The notes under the pieces were generated by a model. The model did no database searches. It was given only the letters and a program-made list of their open reading frames with translations, and had not been told where the DNA came from. Positions 1-8,264 of a stretch of DNA of 64,000 bases are shown piece after piece (position 1 is the first letter of the stretch; each line of letters begins with the position of its first letter). The stretch spans positions 1,488,001 through 1,552,000 of the forward strand of contig NZ_CP018911.1 in assembly GCF_004000605.1 (NCBI RefSeq). The letters run 5' to 3'. The position numbers and the translations under genes are program-made. Origin of the DNA: Glycocaulis alkaliphilus (GTDB lineage Bacteria > Pseudomonadota > Alphaproteobacteria > Caulobacterales > Maricaulaceae).

Positions 1-170
1 ATGGGTTGGGTTTGTGTCATGGCGCGGATATAGCGCCGCAACGGCGCAGGCTCAAACCGGCAGGGCAGGCGGGTAGGCGGAATTTCCGCCGGGGGCAAAT
101 TTCGTGTTGACCGTCCGGGATTTGCATCCAAGGATTGCGTCCGGGGAAGGCGGGCTGAACGGGGGCAGTA
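1..170. other. Upstream region, no gene seen
   Basis: No convincing reading frame is seen before the first gene. A weak sigma70-like pair, TTGACC at 107-112 and AAGGAT at 130-135 with 17 bases between, could serve the following gene. The -10 match is poor, so this is only a suggestion. Confidence 0.3.
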
Positions 171-1280
171 ATGCAGAAAATTATCATCGCGGCGCTGGCC
201 GCGCTGTGTGTCAGTGCGGGCGGATACGCCATTCCGCCCGGTGTCCTTGCGGCGTTTGATGCCTATATGGACGCGGTGGAAGCCAATGATCTGGTCGGGG
301 CGGTGCCACATGCGGAGGCCGCCTGGCAGGCCGCTTCGCGGGGTGGGGTGGACACCGAGACACTCGCCGTGCTCGCCGAAAACCGCGCGGAGATATACGT
401 GCTGACCGGCGATCATGCCCGTGCCGGTGCTGCTTGGCAGGACCTTGCCGGTGTGCTGGAGCAGGACAATGCAGAGGCCGAGGAGCGTGCCCGCGCGTAT
501 GTCAGCGCGGCGGTCCAGTACGCTCTGGCACGTGATCTTCCTGCGGCAATAACGGCCGCCGATGCGGCCATCGTGCTCTACCCGCAGGATGCTGTATCCA
601 ACCGGCTTTTTCTGGCTCTGCGCGTGAAGGCGGTATCGGAGTGGGCGCAGGGGCAGCTTGGTCCGGCAGGCGTGGCGGCGGATCGCGCCATGCGGGTGCG
701 TGAGCAGATCGGTGCCAGCGTGGACAGCACGACCATGACCACGGCGATGATCGCTGCCGTACACCATATCCTCGGACGGAACCGGGTGGACGCGGCCTTC
801 TACATATCGATAGCGAGTGATCTGGCTGCCGTGCTTCCGGCTGATGATGAGAACCGGCTTATGTTATGGGGCTGGTCTTCCTTCCTGCGGTCATTGCTTT
901 CCGACACCGAACGCGAAGCCCTCTATGAGCGGCGGTTCAATTCTGCGCTGCTGGATTTTGACGATCCGGGGCGGCAGGAACGTGAGCGCGCACAGGAAGA
1001 AGGTGTTGAGGACGCGCGGCCTCTTCGACGCGATCATCCAAGATACCCGCAACAGATGCTTGAACGCGGTGTTAATGGAGTTGCCGTGGTGATGTTTGAC
1101 GTCACTGAGGAGGGGCGCCCGGAAAATGTGCGGGTGGCAATGTCAATTCCTCATGCCGACTTCGGCCGAGAGGCGGTGCGGGCGGTCCAGAGGTGGCGGT
1201 ACACGCCTCGCACGGAAAACGGTGTGGCCGTAAGGCGCGAAGGCGTGGTGACGTCCTTCGACTATCAGATCAGCCAATAA
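171..1280 (+). CDS. Exported TPR-like protein with TonB C-terminal domain
   Basis: The 369-residue product begins with a signal peptide (about residues 1-20, cleavage near GGYA). An alanine-rich helical region resembling TPR repeats follows (about 21-170). The end, about residues 290-368, is a TonB C-terminal fold with the pattern FDVTEEGRPENV followed by a RWRYTPR-like strand. Classical TonB has an N-terminal anchor and a proline-rich linker. Neither is evident, so this is probably a periplasmic TonB-C protein rather than the main energy transducer. It is a paralogue of the gene at 2058-3158 and both flank an unknown secreted protein, so the three look like one operon with a duplication. The family call is fairly safe; the partner is unknown. 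Confidence 0.75.
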   Translation: MQKIIIAALAALCVSAGGYAIPPGVLAAFDAYMDAVEANDLVGAVPHAEAAWQAASRGGVDTETLAVLAENRAEIYVLTGDHARAGAAWQDLAGVLEQDNAEAEERARAYVSAAVQYALARDLPAAITAADAAIVLYPQDAVSNRLFLALRVKAVSEWAQGQLGPAGVAADRAMRVREQIGASVDSTTMTTAMIAAVHHILGRNRVDAAFYISIASDLAAVLPADDENRLMLWGWSSFLRSLLSDTEREALYERRFNSALLDFDDPGRQERERAQEEGVEDARPLRRDHPRYPQQMLERGVNGVAVVMFDVTEEGRPENVRVAMSIPHADFGREAVRAVQRWRYTPRTENGVAVRREGVVTSFDYQISQ

Positions 1281-1291
1281 GGCAGCCCGCC

Positions 1292-2050
1292 ATGCTATTT
1301 TCGATCGCGCTATATCTGTCGGCATTGACGATGTCGCCACCAGAATCCGAGCTGGATCTGCCTGCCGTCACCGTGCAGGACGTCATGTCGGCGTGGGAGG
1401 CAGGGCAGGCGGCAGAGGCCGGGCGCCTCGCTGAGGCCTATCTGACGGCCCGCACCGCCGACGACGGCAGGCTGGGTGTTGAAGGCGCAGGGCTCGCGTT
1501 TATTGCAGGCATCGGACGGGTGATCAGCGCCGGCAGGGAAGACGCTCACTCCGGCTACTGGATGTGGGTGGCGCGTCAGCACGAGGACGTGTGCGGCGCG
1601 TTGCCAGACCAGTATTCGACGGTGATTGACATCATGATGACCGCGCCGGGCCGCTGGCTTCGTGTGGACAGGCTGATCCGGGGTGGGCCGTTTCTGGACG
1701 CCACCAGCCAACCGTGCCGGGACGAGGCCCGCGCTTCCGTTATACCCGCCGCTGCAAATGCTGTCGGCGCGCCTGGTGCGGTGGTGGTGTTTTCTCACGA
1801 TGCGGAACGGGGCTGGGGTGTTCGCGGCCGCCGGCCGACGGTCCGCGTGCCGCTCATTTTTGAATATCCGGCCGGCGCGCTGTCACCATCCTTGGCCCAG
1901 GGCCGCGTGTTTGAAATCCGCTTCAGGTCGGTACATGCTGTCCCCGGTGGTGCAATCGTCCTGAGCCCCTGCTCGGCCATGAGTTTTGATCTGGGCATGG
2001 AGGTGGGCCCTCTCTGCCGGGCCGATCAGCCGGGCTCCGGGGAGGAGTGA
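1292..2050 (+). CDS. Unknown exported protein between two TonB-C genes
   Basis: I do not recognise this 252-residue product. The ATG at 1292, 12 bases after the previous stop, gives a hydrophobic N-terminus (MLFSIALYLSALTM) fitting a short signal sequence; a longer reading would run deep into the upstream gene. The N-terminal half is alanine-rich and helical, with AWEAGQAAEAGRLAEAY recalling the helical parts of both neighbours. The C-terminal half is richer in beta-strand character and has cysteines near its end. It lacks the TonB C-terminal signature. Its stop lies only 7 bases before the next start, which supports co-transcription. Confidence 0.6.
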   Translation: MLFSIALYLSALTMSPPESELDLPAVTVQDVMSAWEAGQAAEAGRLAEAYLTARTADDGRLGVEGAGLAFIAGIGRVISAGREDAHSGYWMWVARQHEDVCGALPDQYSTVIDIMMTAPGRWLRVDRLIRGGPFLDATSQPCRDEARASVIPAAANAVGAPGAVVVFSHDAERGWGVRGRRPTVRVPLIFEYPAGALSPSLAQGRVFEIRFRSVHAVPGGAIVLSPCSAMSFDLGMEVGPLCRADQPGSGEE

Positions 2051-2057
2051 TCACCCG

Positions 2058-3158
2058 ATGACAGCAAACCAGCGAATCGACCAGCGGGCTGGCCTCATGC
2101 TTCAAGCCATGACCGCCATGCTGGCCGCTCTCGGCCTGAGCGCCGCCGCCAACGCCATTCCTGCCGACGTGATGAACGCCTATCGCGCCTATATGGCTGC
2201 GATTGAAGCTGATGATCTGGACGCGGCTGCGGCCCATGCCGAGGACGCCTGGCAGGCTGGTGTGGCAGCCAGTATCGACGGCGATACGCTTGCGGCGCTG
2301 GCCGAGAACCGGGCGCAGCTACTGTATGATATGGGCCGGTATGAAGCGGCCGGTCCGGCGTGGGACGCCGTGTATGCGGTTGCACCAGACATTAATGTGC
2401 TGGCGCTGGCTTCATCCGCCTATTTGCTGGCCGAGGACCGGCAGGCAGCAGCCGAACGTGCACGGTCGCTGCTTGCGGCAGGGCGCGGCCTGTCTGACGA
2501 TCTCACCTATCTGGCGCGCTACATTGTTGCGGTGGAAGCGGGTCCGGGCGGGTTCACCGCAAGCACTGGCCGGGAAGCGTTCCAGAGAGGGCGTGCGCCG
2601 CAGCTGGTTCAGGATTTCATGCGGGAAGGAGAGCGGATGCTGCAAGGGCGTAGCCATGCACTGGAGTTCAGATATGCCGCTTTTGCGGCCGGTGCAGCGC
2701 GGGGGATTGGTCTCCATCCGTCTGTCGCTGATCATCTTCAGCAATGGGCTATACAGGTCGACCTGCCAGAGCACGAGGCACAACTGGCCCGCGCGCATCT
2801 GGGGGAGTCGCTGTTTGCTGCCCTGCTGATCCGGCAGGGGGTGTTTCCGGTACGAAACCGGGATGACCAGTCTGACGCAGCCACCAACGACCGCCTCGCT
2901 CGTAATGCTGTCCCGCCGGATTACCCCGCCGCTGCTCTGAGGCAAGGCCGGCAGGGGCTTACGGTGATGCGCTTTGATGTCAGTGAGGCGGGCCTGCCGG
3001 AAAACATCCAGGTCGTGTTCTCGGTGCCTGATAGCACCATGTTTGACCGGGAGAGCGTTCGCGCCATCGAACGCTGGACTTATGACCCACGAATTGAAGA
3101 AGGCGTGGCGGTCCGGCGGACCGGTGTGGAGACCAGCTTCAGATTCAGCGTGCAGTGA
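2058..3158 (+). CDS. Exported TPR-like protein with TonB C-terminal domain (paralogue)
   Basis: The 366-residue product parallels the gene at 171-1280: signal peptide (cleavage near AAANA), a motif like AYMAAIEADDLDAAAAHAE at the start of the helical region, and a TonB-C end with FDVSEAGLPENI and RWTYDPR. The ATG at 2058 follows a GGAGGA at 2041-2046, a slightly long spacing. A second ATG at 2097 (MLQAMTAM) would also leave a signal peptide, so the start is uncertain. The middle sections of the two paralogues differ much more than their two ends, suggesting an old duplication. Confidence 0.75.
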   Translation: MTANQRIDQRAGLMLQAMTAMLAALGLSAAANAIPADVMNAYRAYMAAIEADDLDAAAAHAEDAWQAGVAASIDGDTLAALAENRAQLLYDMGRYEAAGPAWDAVYAVAPDINVLALASSAYLLAEDRQAAAERARSLLAAGRGLSDDLTYLARYIVAVEAGPGGFTASTGREAFQRGRAPQLVQDFMREGERMLQGRSHALEFRYAAFAAGAARGIGLHPSVADHLQQWAIQVDLPEHEAQLARAHLGESLFAALLIRQGVFPVRNRDDQSDAATNDRLARNAVPPDYPAAALRQGRQGLTVMRFDVSEAGLPENIQVVFSVPDSTMFDRESVRAIERWTYDPRIEEGVAVRRTGVETSFRFSVQ

Positions 3159-3218
3159 CACCCCCTGCGTCACCCTGATCCTTGGCAGACCGGGCAGAGC
3201 GGGCTAAGTCCCGCTGCC

Positions 3219-4064
3219 ATGAAACTCATCCATGCCGATGCCCTGCAAGACGGGCTTGCCCTCATATTGCGTCATCCCCGCGCCGTTCTGGCCGCCAGCG
3301 CGCTGTGCGCGGCCATCGCCGCGCTTGAAGCGCTGGTCTTCTCGCTCACTGGCGAAGCGGGGCCGGGCCTGATTGGCGTTACCCTGCTTTTCATCCTTGG
3401 CTTTCATGCTTGGGTGATTGCGGCGGTGCTGGTCACGCGCCCGGCGCTGGGGCTGGCCGAGGGAGACATTCAGGACCGAGCCCGCGACGTGTCGCGTCTG
3501 GTGCTGGTGGCAGGGCTGACGCTGGTGCTGGTGCTGACCGTGCTGGGCACCGCCTTTGTCATGCTGGCCTTCATGCTGGGCGCGCTGGCAATCCTTGGCG
3601 CTGAGCGGACAGGCCTGACCGAGCCGCCCGAAGGCTTTGTGAATATCTTCGCCCTGTTCAGCACCGCAGAATGGATCATCGCGGTTGCTCTGATCGCGGT
3701 ATTCGCCGGTTTTGCTCTCTGGTTCATCTCCCGCCTGCTGCCCGGCATTCCCGCCACGCTGGCGCGCGGCAAGGTGCAGCTTCTGGCCGCATGGCCGATA
3801 TTGCAGGGGAGGGGGCTTGGCGGCTTCATTACCGGCACGCTGGCGGTGTTGCCCGGCATCGTGCTGCTGGTGGCCTTCGCCTTTCTGGTGGAAAGCGTGA
3901 CCGGATATAACCCCGCACAGGGCGTGCGGGCAGACGGGTTGAACCCGCTTGGCATCGCCCTTTTGCGCGCCGTTCTGGTGGGCGGATCGGTGGCCTTCGG
4001 GCTGACCCCGCTGCTGGGCACGCATGCCCGCCTCTACATGAAATTTACGTCACAAAGCGTGTAA
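3219..4064 (+). CDS. Multi-pass membrane protein, unknown
   Basis: The 281-residue product has about six hydrophobic segments (for example LVLVAGLTLVLVLTVLGTAF) and a short polar tail. No catalytic motif is visible. Its general plan (cytoplasmic N-terminus, paired helices) resembles the three downstream membrane paralogues, but it lacks their PYRLGxDE signature. A 6-bp hairpin (AGCGGG/CCCGCT, 3198-3215) sits just before the ATG where a ribosome binding site would be expected, and no clear SD is visible. Function cannot be assigned. Confidence 0.65.
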   Translation: MKLIHADALQDGLALILRHPRAVLAASALCAAIAALEALVFSLTGEAGPGLIGVTLLFILGFHAWVIAAVLVTRPALGLAEGDIQDRARDVSRLVLVAGLTLVLVLTVLGTAFVMLAFMLGALAILGAERTGLTEPPEGFVNIFALFSTAEWIIAVALIAVFAGFALWFISRLLPGIPATLARGKVQLLAAWPILQGRGLGGFITGTLAVLPGIVLLVAFAFLVESVTGYNPAQGVRADGLNPLGIALLRAVLVGGSVAFGLTPLLGTHARLYMKFTSQSV

Positions 4065-4140
4065 AACACGCCTTGGAGCGTGCCGTGCTCACGGGCCTGT
4101 GATAGTGTCCCGCCAAATTGTTGCAGGGTAGGGACATACA

Positions 4141-5181
4141 ATGACATCTCCGATCGAGACGAAATACGATTTCACCAGCGCAGCCTTCTGGTTCTTCAAA
4201 TGTGTGGGCCGCAATCCGGGCGGTGCCTTCTCGATCGCGCTCTGGCAGATCATCGCCTATGCGGTGATTGTCGGCGCTCTGCTGGTTTTCGGCCTGCCTG
4301 CCATCCAGTCGGTTCTGGAGCTCGTTGCCACGACGGACGATCCTGATCCGGCCCAGGTCTTTGCTGCTGCGGGCACGCTGGCGGCCCTGTCGCCGGTAAT
4401 CGTGATCGTTTCCATTCTTGTGGCGCTCATGGCGCAAGGCGCCTGGCTGCGCCTGATGACGCGCAACGAGGTGGCGGGCGGTATCCCCTTCCGTCTCGGC
4501 GCGGATGAGGGACGGCTCTTCCTGGTCAATCTGTGCCTGATCGGCCTCGTGATCGCCGGCTATGTCGCCGCTATCATCTTTTTCGGAATTGTCGTTGCCG
4601 TGACCATGGGGATCAATTCTGCCGCCGATGGTGCATTCTGGGCGGCGCTTCTCAACGGTTTCATCTGGTTTGCGGCAGTGGTCGGGTTCACCGTCGCGGC
4701 CGTCATCATCTGTGTGCGCCTGGCTGCCGGTCCGGCGCTCACCGTGCGCCAGAAAGGCTTCCGCCTGTTCCACTCCTTTGCGGCCACGAAGCGGATCGTG
4801 GGCTGGCTGGTGCTGACCTATTTCGTCCTGCTTCTGATCGCGCTCGTCGGCTCCATGGTCCTGTCCATCGTCCAGCAGATCGCCGTGATGGGCGGCATGA
4901 TGGGCGCCATCGCCCCCTACTGGGGTGATCTGATGGCGGGCGCCGAGCCGGACCCCGAACAGGTCCGCGAGATGATCACCGGGCTCATCACCAGCCCGGC
5001 AGCCATTATCGCCCTGTGCGTGATGCTGCTGGCGCAGGTGATCTTCCAGATCGTGTTTGAAGGCCTGTGGCACGGCGTCGGCGCATACACGGCGGTTCGC
5101 CATGATAGCGGTGATGGCCCGTTTGAAACCGATCTTGCTGCCCCGGCTGAATCGGTCGGCAACGCGCCGTCAGAGGGCTGA
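4141..5181 (+). CDS. Membrane protein of the PYRLGxDE paralogous family
   Basis: The 346-residue product has six or so transmembrane segments. After the second hydrophobic stretch (from about residue 100) it carries GAWLRLMTRNEVAGG then IPFRLGADEGRL. The same pattern recurs in the products at 7340-8254 and 8265-9194, so the three form one paralogous family. The N-terminus (KYDFTSAAFWFFKCVGRNP) is amphipathic and probably cytoplasmic. A repeated acidic insert (TTDDPDPAQ, EPDPEQ) appears in two loops. The next gene starts 5 bases after the stop, suggesting an operon with a CPBP protease. No function is known to me. Confidence 0.65.
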   Translation: MTSPIETKYDFTSAAFWFFKCVGRNPGGAFSIALWQIIAYAVIVGALLVFGLPAIQSVLELVATTDDPDPAQVFAAAGTLAALSPVIVIVSILVALMAQGAWLRLMTRNEVAGGIPFRLGADEGRLFLVNLCLIGLVIAGYVAAIIFFGIVVAVTMGINSAADGAFWAALLNGFIWFAAVVGFTVAAVIICVRLAAGPALTVRQKGFRLFHSFAATKRIVGWLVLTYFVLLLIALVGSMVLSIVQQIAVMGGMMGAIAPYWGDLMAGAEPDPEQVREMITGLITSPAAIIALCVMLLAQVIFQIVFEGLWHGVGAYTAVRHDSGDGPFETDLAAPAESVGNAPSEG

Positions 5182-5186
5182 TACTC

Positions 5187-6197
5187 ATGGCTGAGCAGGC
5201 CCTCGTGCCGCCGCCCTGGCAGGCGCTCTACGCCCCGTGGGCGCCGGCATCGCGGCGGACCTTTGGCTGGGCGACGCCCTTCATCCTGTTTCTGACCTAC
5301 GTCATCTCGTCCATTCCGATGATCGTGCTGACGGTCATTGCGATGGCTGGGGCGCCCGGAGGCCTCGAAGCTGCGGCTGAAGGGGACACGTCTGCTGCGC
5401 TCTCCGGCGATGTCATGTTGCCGGGTATTCTATTGCAGTTTGCCTTGTGGGCGGCGCTGATCATCGTCTGGGTGAAGGCGTTTGAACGGCGTGAGCTGGC
5501 CTCGATGGGCTTTACCGCCACGGGCTGGCTGGGGCGCTATTTGCGCGGGCTTGTCGTGGGCGTGGGCCTTGTCCTCCTGCTGGGCGGGGTGATGGCCGCG
5601 CTGACCACGCTTGCGCCGCAGGCCGTGCCCGAAAGCATGCGCGACATGGCCATGCCGGAAAATGCCGACTGGGCGGTGCTGGCGGGCGGCGCCTTTATAG
5701 GCTTTGCGCTGTTCGCCATCATCACCTTCCTCATTCAGGGCGGTGCGGAGGAGGTGATCTTCCGCGGCTGGCTGATGAGCACGCTGACGGCGCGCTGGGG
5801 CGCGGTGGCAGCCATTATCGCCTCCAGCGTGATCTTTGGTGCCTTCCACCTGCATGTGATGGTGTCCGGCGTGGCCTACGGCCTGATGGCCGTGTTCGGC
5901 ATCACCGCGACGGGGCTTTTCTTCGCGCTCTACGCCTATGCCGAGCGCGGCGTGTGGGGCGCCGCCGCCGCCCATGGCACGTTCAACGCGGCGGCTACGC
6001 TGATACCGCTGGCGGTCATGCAGGCCAGCGAGCCGGACCGCATGCCATCTGATCTCTTCGCCGAGGTGATTGCCCGCGCAACCGGCATGGCGGGTGTGGA
6101 AGCCACAGAGGTCGGCCCGCATCTTCTCGTTCAGCCGGGCGTGTTCCTCACGCTCAGCCTCATCCTCTTCCTGCGCCTGCGGGCGAGGAAGGGGTAG
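5187..6197 (+). CDS. CPBP-family intramembrane glutamic protease-like protein
   Basis: The 336-residue product carries the CPBP (Abi/Rce1-like) motifs: EEVIFRGW with paired glutamates at residues 188-189, a following helix with FGAFHL, and a late HGTFNAA box. In this family the glutamates and histidines form the active site inside the membrane. About eight hydrophobic segments are present, so length and topology fit. It follows the membrane protein at 4141-5181 by only 5 bases, and that protein could be a partner or substrate, which is inference. CPBP proteins act in prenyl-protein processing, bacteriocin immunity and regulated proteolysis; which applies here cannot be told. Confidence 0.85.
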   Translation: MAEQALVPPPWQALYAPWAPASRRTFGWATPFILFLTYVISSIPMIVLTVIAMAGAPGGLEAAAEGDTSAALSGDVMLPGILLQFALWAALIIVWVKAFERRELASMGFTATGWLGRYLRGLVVGVGLVLLLGGVMAALTTLAPQAVPESMRDMAMPENADWAVLAGGAFIGFALFAIITFLIQGGAEEVIFRGWLMSTLTARWGAVAAIIASSVIFGAFHLHVMVSGVAYGLMAVFGITATGLFFALYAYAERGVWGAAAAHGTFNAAATLIPLAVMQASEPDRMPSDLFAEVIARATGMAGVEATEVGPHLLVQPGVFLTLSLILFLRLRARKG

Positions 6198-6235
6198 CCG
6201 CGACGCCCCTCGCGGAGCATCGCGGCCATCGCTAC

Positions 6236-6943
6236 CTAGTTGTCAGCCTTGAAGAAGTGCCGGTAGGCGAAGCCGGCAATCACGGCGCCAACAAGCGGGG
6301 CAACCCAGAACAGCCAGAGCTGCCCGGTGGCACCGCCATCGCCCAGCGCCAGCCATTCCATCAGGGCCGGGCCGGTGCTGCGCGCCGGGTTTACCGAGGT
6401 GTTGGTGACCGGAATGCTGATCAGGTGGATCAGCGTGAGGCACAGGCCGATGGCCAGCGGCGCAAACCCCGCCGGAGCGCGGGCATCCGTTGCGCCGATA
6501 ATGACGACGAGGAAGCCCAGCGTCAGGATCAGCTCGATCGAGAAGCCGGAGACAAGATTGTAGCTGCCCGGCGATCTCTCAGCAAAGCCGTTTGAGGCCA
6601 GCCCCGCCACGTCGCCTGGTGCGCCGCTCGCGATAAAATAGAGTGCGGCTGCTGCCACGAGCGCCCCCAGCAACTGGGCGGCGATATAGGCCGGAATGTC
6701 GCGTGCCGCGAAGCGCCCGCCAGCCCACAGCCCAAGCGTCACCGCGGGATTGAGATGGCAGCCGGAAATGTGCCCGATGGCGTAGGCCATGGTCACAACG
6801 GTCAGGCCGAATGCCAGCGACACCCCCAGAAGCCCGATGCCGACATCCCCGAAAGCGGCGGCGTACATGGCGCTGCCGCACCCGCCAAATACAAGCCAGA
6901 ATGTACCGAAAAATTCTGCCAGACTGCGTTTCATTATAGGCAT
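6236..6943 (-). CDS. aqpZ: Aquaporin Z-type water channel
   Basis: The 235-residue product has both aquaporin NPA boxes (NPAVT at residues 65-69, NPARS at 185-189) in a six-helix frame. The selectivity filter follows water-specific AqpZ: phenylalanine near 45, H173, T182 and R188 (spacing H-x8-T-x5-R). A water channel is therefore more likely than a glycerol facilitator. The start at 6943 is chosen because GGAG lies about 7 bases upstream; an internal ATG at 6934 is also possible. It converges with the CPBP gene at its 3' end. Confidence 0.93.
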   Translation of the reverse strand: MPIMKRSLAEFFGTFWLVFGGCGSAMYAAAFGDVGIGLLGVSLAFGLTVVTMAYAIGHISGCHLNPAVTLGLWAGGRFAARDIPAYIAAQLLGALVAAAALYFIASGAPGDVAGLASNGFAERSPGSYNLVSGFSIELILTLGFLVVIIGATDARAPAGFAPLAIGLCLTLIHLISIPVTNTSVNPARSTGPALMEWLALGDGGATGQLWLFWVAPLVGAVIAGFAYRHFFKADN

Positions 6944-7339
6944 GACTCGTCTCCAGTTGTCCTTGTCCTGTCCGGACCGCGGCATTGGTCAATGAGTCGG
7001 CCTATACAGGAAATGCATCTGGACTGTTTCTTTATTGATCAGGTGATCGGCGGCGAAACCTAGCCCGCTTTCTTCAGCGCTTTCTGGCGGCCCACGCCGC
7101 ACTCAATGCACTGGATAAGGAGGAACTGGGCGCGTGCGGTGCCTATCCCGCATCAAGCGCAAGGTGGGCGGGGTGAAACCCCTGACGCGCGGTGATCCGG
7201 CTCCTTTTTTTTTGAGGGGCTTCACCCGGCGTCCGCTTCCGTCCTGCGCGGGAATATTTTTATCGCCAGCCCAATTACGGGTTGCGGTCCCGTATTAATG
7301 CCGCCACGATTGCCTATGGCGATAGCGGGAGGGCGGGCC
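6944..7339. other. Intergenic region with uvrA-tail-like fragment and T-rich inverted repeat
   Basis: No complete gene is seen in these 396 bases. On the minus strand, 7062-7130 reads as a 3' coding end with GRQKALKKAG and a TAG stop. It resembles the end of uvrA 2.2 kb away, but has no start codon because a TGA lies upstream. At 7170-7229 an imperfect inverted repeat (GGGGTGAAACCCC versus GGGGCTTCACCC) encloses a run of nine T (7205-7213). The aqpZ promoter and that of the next membrane gene must lie here, but no strong consensus stands out. Confidence 0.5.
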
Positions 7340-8254
7340 ATGGCTTTCAGCTTCTGGAAAGCACTGGGCTACGGCGTCAAGCGTGTGCGTGAACGCCCGG
7401 TGGAGGCGGCGCGCATCTGGGCGTTTGATGCGGCGTTCATCATTGTGCTTCCCTTCGTCCTGCTGGCGGTTAGCGGTGCCTGGACAGGGCAAGGTGGCCG
7501 CATCACGCTTGATGGCCTGCCGCCGGCGCAGGCATTTGCGGCGCTGGCGATTTTCTTTTCGATGTCTGTGTTCTGGCTCTGCTCTGAAGGGGCATGGGCT
7601 CGCTTTCTGGCGACCGATGAGCCTGCCGGGATCATTCCCTACCGTCTTGGCAAGGATGAACTGCGCATATTTGGCCTGCTGGTCGCCTGGTCGATTCTGG
7701 CGATCATCATCGCGTTCTGCATGATGATGCCGATAGCCTTGCTGGCTACGATGATGGCAGATGGCGTTGTCGCCGGACGGGCCAGCGCGGGCTTCTTTGC
7801 CGTGCTGCTAATGATCGCTGGCATGTTCATCCTGCCGCGTGTGAATACCAGTCTTATGCTGGCTGTCCGGCGCAAGGCCTTCAACCCGATGTACCATTTC
7901 AGCGCCACCGATCCGTTCTGGTTCCGTTTGGGCCTGGCCTTCGGTGTAGGCGTCGTCTTTGCCCTGCTGCTGGCCTACGCGTTGCCGCTATTCCTCGCCT
8001 TTGTCCTGGGCTTTGATGGGCCTGCGCGTCTGGTGATGGGTGGCCAGTCAATGACGCCCTGGGCCGAATGGTTCGCCGTGCAGAAATCGCCTCAGGCCGG
8101 TCACGCCTTGATTGTTCTGATCGCCTGGCTTGGGTCGGGCGCGGGTATGTTGGTGGCGCGCGGCATTTATGCCCACGCGGCGCTCAATGCGCTGGAGCAG
8201 CACCAGCTTGACGCCCGGCACGTCTATCCGGCCGGTGAGGCCACTACTGGCTAG
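7340..8254 (+). CDS. Membrane protein of the PYRLGxDE paralogous family
   Basis: The 304-residue product starts at the ATG at 7340, preceded by a GGGAGGGCGGG purine-rich stretch; an earlier in-frame ATG at 7298 is less well placed. It has about six membrane segments and the family signature from about residue 84: GAWARFLATDEPAG then IIPYRLGKDELRI. It ends with a short polar tail after ARGIYAHAALNALE. A similar terminal ARGI(S/Y)A..A pattern closes the next gene, which starts 10 bases downstream. The tandem arrangement suggests duplication and joint expression. Function unknown. Confidence 0.7.
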   Translation: MAFSFWKALGYGVKRVRERPVEAARIWAFDAAFIIVLPFVLLAVSGAWTGQGGRITLDGLPPAQAFAALAIFFSMSVFWLCSEGAWARFLATDEPAGIIPYRLGKDELRIFGLLVAWSILAIIIAFCMMMPIALLATMMADGVVAGRASAGFFAVLLMIAGMFILPRVNTSLMLAVRRKAFNPMYHFSATDPFWFRLGLAFGVGVVFALLLAYALPLFLAFVLGFDGPARLVMGGQSMTPWAEWFAVQKSPQAGHALIVLIAWLGSGAGMLVARGIYAHAALNALEQHQLDARHVYPAGEATTG

Positions 8255-8264
8255 CAGGCACTCC

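Noticed and set aside
4057-4071. GCGTG-TAAAA-CACGC hairpin at the end of the 3219-4064 gene
   Set aside because: Only a 5-bp stem and no T-run, too weak to call a terminator.
4045-5103. 352-residue open frame antisense to the 4141-5181 membrane gene
   Set aside because: Charged low-complexity product with runs of Asp, His and Gln; the plus-strand frame gives clear transmembrane helices and the family motif.
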